Shown piece by piece: positions 57,466-64,000 of a stretch of 64,000 bases of DNA. The DNA comes from Chinchilla lanigera. Taxonomy: Eukaryota > Chordata > Mammalia > Rodentia > Chinchillidae. The position numbers and the translations under genes were made by a program. Under the pieces are notes generated by a model. It had not been told where the DNA came from. It saw nothing but the letters and a program-made list of their open reading frames with translations, and ran no database searches. The number at the start of each line of letters is the position of its first letter. The first letter of the stretch is position 1. The stretch spans positions 11,596,053 through 11,660,052 of the forward strand of contig NW_004955459.1 of the NCBI RefSeq assembly GCF_000276665.1, read 5' to 3'.

Positions 57466-58296
57466 AGTGTTAAATCCAGACAATTGCCCCCCCACACACA
57501 CACTTTTTTTCTTTTCTTTTCCATCAAGAGATTCTCCTCTCGGAAAAACTAAATTGAGCTACTGATAATTGAAATGAGAAATCAATAGATACTAGCATAG
57601 CCCCAAACTGCTGCTTAAATATTGGGCAGATTTCACTTGCACAAACTGACTTAAGAAAAAAGCTACAAATGTGTTTTATTGCCCTGTACAGCAGCGACCA
57701 TCTGAATTCCTTTCACTGAAAAGGTGATCATTGGCTGCCACATCTGCCACCTGGTGGCCACTCTGATGCATACATTATGCTAATATGACCACACTTGGTC
57801 TGCACATTTCTGCCTGTCATCCACCCACCCACTTACCCATCCATAGTTCACTTGTTTGGGACAGACATGTGGATAAACAGAACACACACAGCTCCTGTCC
57901 TTCCTTGCGGAGCTGAGAATTGAATAGAGAAAAGCACACTTTTGCTTGTTTGTTTGCCTGCTTTTGGTTTGAGGAATGTTTGTAAGTACAGCGGCTCTAA
58001 GACCCATGTCTTTATTTTCAACCTTTCTTCCATTCAACTAGTTAACTAAAAGAAACTTTCTTTTCTCTCTTAAAAGAAAAACAAAGCAAATTTTTCATCA
58101 ATTATGTTGGCCCTAACTACATTATTTCTTTCCTTCTATTCAAAGTCACACTTCTCCAATGAGGAATCTGCACCATTTGTCCTCTCCTTCTGGCTTCTAA
58201 CTCAGTTTTTCCTTTATTTAATCTTAGTTTTCAATGTTGAATACATAGATTTGATTGATTGGTGTATGTTTGTGATACACAATGAGAAGGCCATGG
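57466..58296. other. Unannotated sequence
   Basis: I see no gene or named repeat. A C7 run and short (CA)n are at 57487-57502. Frames of 61-108 codons near 57.78-58.43 kb are featureless or run into the microsatellite. Confidence 0.45.
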
Positions 58297-58310
58297 GCCG
58301 GGGATATAGC

Positions 58311-58382
<72 letters not shown>

Positions 58383-58420
58383 GAGAAAGAGAGAGAGAGA
58401 GAAAGAGAGAAAGAAAGAAA
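58297..58420 (+). repeat. ID 5' stub plus (GAAA)n microsatellite
   Basis: Only the first bases of an ID (GGCCGGGGATATAGC) remain, followed directly by about 18 AAGA/GAAA units and a GAGA-rich end (to 58420). The tRNA-like box B and tail are missing. The poly-KE and poly-SF frames on the two strands are artefacts of this repeat. Confidence 0.85.
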
Positions 58421-58492
58421 TGAAAGCTAACACATTCACAGACCCATTGACTGCCAAGAAAAACCATTTATACTTCAAAGAATGGAGAAGTA

Positions 58493-58632
58493 GCTGGACA
58501 TGGTGACCACACATCCCAGCACTCAAGAGGCTGAGGCAAGAGGACTGCCATTAGTTTGAGGCCAGCATGGGCTCTATAGTGAGCTCAAGACCAGCCTGAA
58601 CTACACAGAGAGACCCTATCTCAAAACAAATG
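58493..58632 (+). mobile_element. B1 SINE
   Basis: It starts TAGCTGGACATGGTGACCAC, with CATCCCAGCACTCAAGAGGC, the duplicated GAGGCCAGCATGG / CAAGACCAGCCTGAAC blocks, and an end at GAGAGACCCTATCTCAAAAC. Confidence 0.92.
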
Positions 58633-58914
58633 GGGGGAACTAAAAATTATTAAGATACAAAGTATGCTATAATTTCCCCAAAATAAGACTGGGACTTATT
58701 TTAATTTTTTGTACCAAAAGATGCAATAGGGTTTATTTCTAGTGGATGCATTATTTTTTCATGCACAACAATCTACATTTGTATATGTACAACAATCTAC
58801 ATATATTCATTTATTTGTTTACTAACATCTGCATTTATTCATGTACCAAAATCTACATTTATGCAAATATCGTCATGTCATCTTCTTCTGTAACATCATC
58901 ATAACTCTCCGTAC

Positions 58915-59105
58915 CTCAGACTCCATCCTGAATTTCTTGTGATTCCATTTCCTGTGGAAACATTGGCCCCACTTTCTCATGTCCAGCAGTAGAGCTCTCC
59001 TTAAATGAGCGCGTCTTGTCCATGTAGTTCACTGGCAACACAGTTGTCAGTGATTTTATCCCACGAATTCTTCACCCAAGTCACGATCTCTTGGAGGCTA
59101 AGCTT
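58915..59105 (-). pseudogene. Transposase C-terminus remnant, frameshifted
   Basis: On the minus strand, codons ending at about 59030 read SLQEIVTWVKNSWDKITDNC. This resembles the helical tail that follows the DDE catalytic core in pogo/Tigger/jerky-type transposases (the usual pattern is V.WV..AW..I....I..CF). About 12 codons later the open frame shifts by one, to YMDKTRSFKESSTAGHEKVG, and ends after EIQDGV. No catalytic Asp is present in this fragment. Confidence 0.55.
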
Positions 59106-59456
59106 CACAAAATCTCCATTAAATCAAGTGTTAATTAAAGACTTACAAAATAGGAGTGGCAACAAAAATGATGACAGTTAAGAAATACGAAACGGCAAAG
59201 AAAAATTACAGGCACCAAAACTCAAAAAGCATTTCTGCATTTCGCACAGTGCTTTAAGTACATCCATTAGAGCACATGATATGCTGAAGTATAAAGATTT
59301 ATATTAAACACAACCATGTCCATTCCTTACCAAGTGTGCATGTTATTTGTGCATTGTGTCTGTACTCCAATTAGTTATAAGGTAATAAGTCTCAAGTTCA
59401 TCTGTTTACATAGGCATTTATATCTGTCCAAAGGCACCTCTGGGGTATTTACAAAC

Positions 59457-60276
59457 ATATAAAACCTTGGATTGCAGGTAACTTGTTCTCTGAGTGTTCT
59501 GCTGGATGAGTAAACATTTCTAATAAATTTTAACTTGATAAACTAGTGATGTCTTGCAATATGAACAGTATGACACTGAACAGCATATAATCTCAACTGA
59601 GCCAGTGGCTCTTCTCCCTCTCCCTGCGCAGCCCCTCTTTTGAGGGATTGAGGTGATCATCTCCCAACAGCAAGGCAGCAAAAAGTTACAGAAGAGATCG
59701 CATCTGTAGAGGAAGAGGTGAAAAAGGTGGAGGAATCCTTCACTTCAGTTGAGATTAGAGAGATGTGTAAAATGTGGGAAATAATGCAAAATTTTGTAGA
59801 AAAGCACCACCCATACAAGGCAGTAGCAGTTCAAGAGATGTATCTGTTTAACCACAATGCGAAGTCACATTTCCACGAAATCCTCAAAAGGAGGCAAAAA
59901 CAAGTGTCATTGGATAGATTCCGTGTTAAAGAAAAGAAAGATTCCATTGAGCCAATAGATGGAAGTGATTCTGCTAGTGACAGGGAAAGTTGTCCTACAC
60001 AACAACCCTCCTCTCTCTTGTCTCCCTCACACCAGCTACAAAGGTTTTCAAAGGTAAATGCAGGCTAATTTGTCTAATTTTCTTTATATTTGGTATTCCA
60101 TTATTTTTGTATTGTTACAATAATATATTCATTCTTATATGAATATTTTTGGGTTGTGGAATGAATTATCTGAGTTTCCATTATTTCTTATGGGGAAACT
60201 TGCTTTGAGATACAAGTGGTTTGGATTACAAGCATGTTTCCAGAACAATTTATGCTAACAAACCAAGGTTTTACTC
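59457..60276 (+). mobile_element. Tigger element, internally deleted
   Basis: The left terminal repeat TAAAACCTTGGATTGCAGGT matches the reverse complement of the right end (AGTAAAACCTTGGTTTGTTA). The terminal CAGT is eroded, and TA lies next to the right end. The first 200 bp (GTTCTCTGAGTGTTCTGCTG, AACTTGATAAACTAGTGATG) and last 170 bp (GAGATACAAGTGGTTTGGAT) are typical Tigger ends. Of the transposase gene only the C-terminal part remains (59718-60068). The element sits inside the pogo-like transposon at 58665-60526. Confidence 0.85.
59718..60068 (+). pseudogene. Tigger transposase C-terminal fragment
   Basis: An open frame of 116 codons (its first Met is internal). Residues 1-80 contain SVEIREMCKMWEIMQNFVEK, then HHP, AVAVQEMYLFN and SHFHEILKRRQKQVSLDRF, the tail typical of Tigger/TIGD1-type pogo transposases. 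The helix-turn-helix DNA-binding domain and the DDE core are missing. Residues 85-116 are Ser/Gln-rich and end at a stop just before the 3' non-coding end. The frame being open over this length suggests the copy is not extremely old. I see no sign of host use. Confidence 0.8.
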
Positions 60277-60698
60277 TACCTAATAATAATTCATATTATC
60301 ATTTAAGTATTAATGTCAATAATATTATTTACATTTAATTACATATTAATATTATTTTATAATTCAATATGTCTATTGTATGTTGCCACAATGTACTAAA
60401 TGATCCATCTGGCTGATTAGCTTAACTAGGGCTTGCTTTAGGGATAGGGCTTGTATTACAAACATCCTGAAAAAAATTATGCTATGACATGTTTTCTAGT
60501 TAGGTCTTATTTTTAGTGAAATATGGTATGTGTGCCAGTTCCCCAAGATGACTATAATCTTGATTTTAATAAATTTTATTACCAAATCATAAGATTTGAA
60601 GAAAATAAGAATATAATCACCCATGTAGTCATCATTTATACTTCTCAAATATTGACATTATGCCATATTTCCCTTAGATCATTTTTCTTCAAGAAATA

Positions 60699-60902
60699 CA
60701 GTGGGACCTTGGTTCATGAACTTAATTCGTTCCACAATTCTGGAGAAGATGGCCTAATTCATGTTCATGCAGGGAAGATGACTAAGGTCATGTTCATCAC
60801 CAGTTGCAGAGTTTGTGAACAGAAGCAAAATTTTGCTGAGTGCTTCTGTTTGCAAACCGCATTATTCTCAAACAGAAGCATTCATGACCCAAGGTATTAC
60901 TG
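60699..60902. mobile_element. 204-bp Tigger-like MITE with TA duplication
   Basis: The left end CAGTGGGACCTTGGTTCATG and the reverse complement of the right end CAGTAATACCTTGGGTCATG match over about 22 bp with four mismatches. TA flanks both sides (60697-60698 and 60903-60904). Near the right end TGCTTCTGTTTG recurs in inverted form (CAAACAGAAGCA), so the arms fold further. The 130-codon frame at 60523-60915 crosses it and is not a gene. Confidence 0.88.
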
Positions 60903-60904
60903 TA

Positions 60905-61495
60905 TGATGTTATAGGTAGTGACATTCTCGTTCCTTCCTCTCCTTCCCTTCTTCCTTCTCAGAGAAAACCATGCTCATGAGAATAATTCCCATGCGGGTT
61001 TTCACACTTTTATCACCCACTTATATATCCATAAACCTTGACTAATATTGTATTCTATATTTGTAAACTTAGCAAATAATTATGAATGTTGTTTTTTCTA
61101 AACTCAGGTTTATGTTTTTACATTTATTCTTCTAGCTCATTTTTATCAGTGTATGTTATTCCAGTTTATGAAACTATCACAAATAGTATGTCCGTTCTTT
61201 TTTTGATGAATATTTAGGTCATATTCAGTATTTTTTTCCCAGGCAATGTTTTCCTTGAACACTCTCATGGATATCTTATGCACAAGTGCAATTCTGTGTA
61301 AAAGATCCTCTGTCTTATCCTAGAAGTTTTCTCCACAGAGGACCTTTGGTAGCCATCATGTCCTCCAAGGGCTACAAGAAATGCATCTGTTCCATGCACT
61401 GGATTCTGTGTCTACACAAGCTGGTAACAGAAGGGAATAACCTTCCAGGTTGATTCCACTTGCAATGACTGCACTAGAATGAAGTACATAAAAGT
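60905..61495. other. Unannotated sequence
   Basis: It is AT-rich. A short frame beginning ATGTCCTCCAAGGGCTACAA at 61360 is Cys-containing but runs under 40 codons and matches nothing I recognise; it could be a fragment of a processed pseudogene. Confidence 0.4.
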
Positions 61496-61651
61496 GGCCA
61501 GGTATGGTGGTGCATGCCTATAATCCCAGCACTCAAGAGGCTGAGGCAGGAAGATCACTGTGAATTCGAGGCCATCCTCAACTAAATAGTGAGTTCAAGG
61601 TCAGCTTGAACTACACAGTGAGACCCTGTCTCAAAAAAAAAAAAAAAAAAG
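61496..61651 (+). mobile_element. B1 SINE with 29-bp duplication
   Basis: It starts GGCCAGGTATGGTGGTGCAT, with TAATCCCAGCACTCAAGAGG and two 29-bp units (GAATTCGAGGCCATCCTC... / GAGTTCAAGGTCAGCTTG...). The end is GTGAGACCCTGTCTC followed by an 18-base A-tail. The intact tail suggests a relatively young insertion. Confidence 0.95.
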
Positions 61652-62048
61652 CAACGCAGTTTTTTGTCTCTAGCAAAGAAATTCAGATTTCTTTTGCTGT
61701 TAGTTTTGTTGCTATTAAGTGATGATAATGATACCATGGCTCAAATAAAGCCATGTTAGGATTATAATTTTTAGGGTGATGTTATAATTTTACTTTTCAA
61801 CCATAGATTAATGAGTTTCACAGCATCCTCTTTGTAGGTAAAGTGTTTTGTTGTTCACCAGTCCAATAAGAATCGAGAAATACTGCAGTAATTTTTTATT
61901 ACTAACAAATTTAAAAGTTCTTAAGATGATATTCTGTAAATCTATAATATGGTAGTATTGTGAAATATACCTTTGGTTTTCATCCCAGTTTCCTGACCTA
62001 TGTCTCCTAAAATCCTGGGAACCTTTTTGAAAGGAGAATTGGGCTCTC
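61652..62048. other. Unannotated sequence
   Basis: I see no recognisable gene or repeat. Confidence 0.45.
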
Positions 62049-62062
62049 TAAAACCCAGACTG

Positions 62063-62176
62063 GGGGCTGGGGATTTAGCTCAGCGGCAAAAGCGCTTTGC
62101 CTGGCAAGCGCAAGGTCGTGAGTTCGGTTCCCGGTACCGGAGAAAAACCAAAAAAAATTTAAAAATAAAAAAAAAA
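62063..62176 (+). mobile_element. Well-preserved ID SINE with 14-bp duplication
   Basis: It starts GGGGCTGGGGATTTAGCTCA, with GGCAAGCGCAAGGTCGTGAG and a box B at GAGTTCGGTTCCCGG, and ends GTACCGG plus an A-rich tail. Six CpGs survive. It is flanked by perfect TAAAACCCAGACTG (62049-62062 and 62177-62190). The preserved CpGs, internal pol III promoter boxes and exact duplication make it the youngest-looking SINE here. One extra base lies in the AGCGCTTTGCC segment compared with other copies. Confidence 0.96.
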
Positions 62177-62190
62177 TAAAACCCAGACTG

Positions 62191-63474
62191 CATGGGAAAT
62201 ACTACCAAAAAATCAACAAATAGGATCTCACCTTATTAAAAAGCTTTTGTACAGCAAAAGAAATTGCCAACAGAGTGAAAAGACAACCCACAAAGTGAGA
62301 ATAAAAAGTTATAGCCAGTTTCCCCTTGGAAAAAGCACTTATATCTAAAACATAAAGAAATGAAAACATCAGATTCCCTCAAATTCAATGACCCAATCCA
62401 AAAGTGGGCAACTGAGATGAATGCAGACTTCTTAGATGAAGAAAAACAAATGGTAAATAAATACATGAAAAATGTTCAATGTCATTGATCATTGAAGAGA
62501 TGCAAATTAAAACAATACTGAGATTCCATCTCACCCCAGAAAGATTGGCTGTCATCAAGAAATCAACCAATAACAATTGCTGGAAGGCCTGTGGGGAAAA
62601 AGGAACCCTTCTTTATGGTTGGTGGGAGCACAAGCTGATGCAACCACTGTGGAAATCAGTTTGGAGATTCCTCAAAAAACTAGTATTAGAGGTCTCATTT
62701 GACCTAGCTATTCACCTTCTGGGTATCTCCCCAGAAGAATTATAAACATCCTACCACGGTGATATATGTGTACGTATGTTTTCAGCAGCACAATTTGTAG
62801 TAACTAAATCTTGGAAACAATCCAAATGCCAACAACTGAGCAATGGATCAAAAAGACATGATCTTTTTATACAATGGAGTACTATTCAGCCATAAAGAAG
62901 AGTAAACTTGAGACTTTTACAGGTAAATGGATGCAACTTGAGACCATACTTATAAGTGAAATAAATCAGGCTCATATGTGTAAACATCACTCTGTCTCCT
63001 TAGTGTGAGAGGCTGAAAGTATAAATGAGTAGCAAAGTATACAATAGATATTATAAAATGGGAAGAAATTGTTCAAAAGTAAATAGAAACTGGGATGGGG
63101 CAAAGGAGAAAAGGAGGAAGGGAAAAGGAAAAGTAAATATATATACAAGGTAGTTAAAATAGTTATATTACTAGTTTCTATTAGTTCATTGAAAACAAAG
63201 GATTGTGCTTACACCATTTGATCAATTTTTCACTCCTGTATCTTATAGTCTGAGCAATTACTTTGAAGCTAATAAACAATGTATTAACCATTACTACTCT
63301 CATAATATCTTGTTTTGACATTTGTTTCGTTTGTTTTTCTCTTTAAAATAAAATTTTAAAAAATGCAGAGATTGTTTATGTTCATGATACTGGTATGTTG
63401 CTATTGTTCTATTTTTTTGTTTGTTTCTCATGTACTATTTACTCTCTTTAAAATAAAAAAATGCACAGAGCAAC
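62191..63474 (+). mobile_element. 5'-truncated L1 3' end
   Basis: It opens in the ORF2 C-terminal region (AACAAATAGGATCTCACCTT) and continues through ATTGAAGAGATGCAAATTAA and ACAATGGAGTACTATTCAGC. It then has a purine-rich tract (63100-63140) and a 3' UTR ending in two CTCTTTAAAATAAAA...ATGCAGAG / ATGCACAGAG blocks (63339-63371 and 63445-63472). The doubled end could reflect a local duplication or two poly(A) sites. Confidence 0.88.
62479..62745 (+). pseudogene. L1 ORF2 C-terminal fragment
   Basis: An 88-codon open frame with [53 protein letters not shown] and FDLAIHLLGISPEEL. These match the Cys-containing C-terminal region of L1 ORF2p. The conserved 'pH.LTP' and 'WWeckLVQPLWKtVWrFL' patterns are clear. 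It lacks the endonuclease and reverse transcriptase, so it is inactive. Confidence 0.93.
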
Positions 63475-63479
63475 AGAGT

Positions 63480-64000
63480 TGTGTTTTAATGAGATGACTG
63501 GGGACTGGCAGACTCTAGATAGCTTCAGGGTGGCCTGGTCACCCAATAGGCCATGGCATGATTAGAGATCTGGGAATTTCACCCTACTCAATTTCTGGGA
63601 AGAAGAGAGGGGCTAAAGGTTGAGTTGATCATGGGTGGTCAATGATGTAGTATATCATACCTCCACAGTAAAATTTCCATAAAAATGCAACAGAAAAAGA
63701 TCCAGGGACTTCTAGACAGCTGAACACCTGGGTAGTGGTATGCTCAAAGAGGGCATGCAAGCCTTGCACTCATTCTACCTAGCCTTCCTTACGCATCTCT
63801 TCATCTGGTGTTCATTGGGGTCCTTTGTAATATTTTGGGTTATAAGGCAGTATGTGTAAATAAGCATTTTCCTAAGCTCTGTAAACCACTCAAGCAAATT
63901 GATTGAACCCAAGCAGGGTATCATGGGAACTTGGATTTCTACCTGTCAGTCAGAACATGGGTTATAGCCTGTGCTTGTGATTGGCCTCTAAAATGGGGGG
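63480..64000 (+). mobile_element. ERV LTR-like sequence at window edge
   Basis: The words GGTGGCCTGGTCACCCAATA, GGCCATGGCATGATTAG, CTCCACAGTAAAATTTCCAT, TGCATCTCTTC-like CGCATCTCTTCATCTGGTGT, GTAAACCACTCAAGCAAATT and TTGTGATTGGCCTCTAAAAT occur in the order of an old mammalian ERV LTR that I recall but cannot name with confidence. It probably continues past base 64000. No coding sequence is seen. Confidence 0.5.

Larger units (their letters stand above)
58665..60526 (-). mobile_element. Pogo-like DNA transposon with nested Tigger
   Basis: The left end after TA (58663-58664) is TGCTATAATTTCCCCAAAAT followed by AAGAC. The right end read in reverse after TA (60527-60528) is CCATATTTCACTAAAAATAA followed by GACC. 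These inverted ends plus the TA target put it in the Tc1-mariner/pogo group. Excluding the nested Tigger (59457-60276) the element is about 1.04 kb. Minus-strand coding at 58900-59110 resembles a pogo/jerky-type DDE transposase C-terminus, so this is an internally deleted copy. I cannot name the family. A second, shorter copy is at 51.80 kb. Confidence 0.7.

Noticed and set aside
58104..58526. Long frames with poly-KE or poly-SF repeats
   Set aside because: Direct readings of the (GAAA)n microsatellite on the two strands.
60523..60915. 130-codon open frame
   Set aside because: It spans the 3' terminal repeat region of one DNA transposon, unrelated sequence and a whole MITE.
61360..61480. Possible processed pseudogene starting ATGTCCTCCAAGGGCTACAA
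   Set aside because: Too short, and no recognised protein; listed only as a comment in the gap annotation.
62063..62140. Possible tRNA gene (box A and box B present)
   Set aside because: It is an ID SINE: no intact cloverleaf or anticodon stem, A-tail and target-site duplications present.

Overview
The window is mammalian nuclear DNA, most likely from a rodent. It carries many short tRNA-like ID SINEs, 7SL-derived B1 SINEs with the rodent 29-bp internal duplication, one B1-plus-ID dimer, MaLR-type solo LTRs, L1 pieces and old MIR/L2/hAT remnants. I saw no B2 SINE in 64 kb, which argues weakly against mouse, rat, hamster and jerboa. The exact lineage cannot be settled from this window.

I found no host protein-coding exon, CpG-island promoter, functional tRNA, snRNA or miRNA that I can support. 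The longest open frames (up to 180 codons) run through SINEs, pyrimidine tracts or transposons. The only readable coding remnants belong to mobile elements: L1 ORF2 pieces, the C-terminus of a Tigger transposase, and a second, minus-strand pogo-like C-terminus.

Layout. From 1 to 32 kb there is AT-rich intergenic or intronic sequence with scattered SINEs, four solo LTRs (0.99, 7.9, 16.8 and 19.1 kb), hAT and MLT1 relics, microsatellites and two L1 3' ends. From 32 to 44.9 kb I see only ancient MIR pieces, one (TA)n tract and no lineage-specific insertion; two stretches in the window (21.8-22.1 and 34.9-35.5 kb) look like candidate conserved non-coding elements. From 45 to 49.8 kb there are a B1-ID dimer, L2/L1M relics and an old MaLR LTR. 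From 50.1 to 63.5 kb there is a stack of nested transposons: a long L1 interrupted by a pogo-like element, a solo LTR, a B1, an LTR nested in an LTR and a perfectly delimited MITE; then an inverted L1 3' end, another L1 piece, a Tigger inside a pogo-like element, a second MITE, a B1, an ID with intact target duplication and an L1 3' end. An ERV-LTR-like sequence runs off the right edge.

The most informative part is the nested stack. Exact target-site duplications (TA for the DNA elements, 5 bp for the LTRs, 14-16 bp for the IDs) give a relative order of insertion, and show that cut-and-paste elements inserted after the L1 copy they interrupt.
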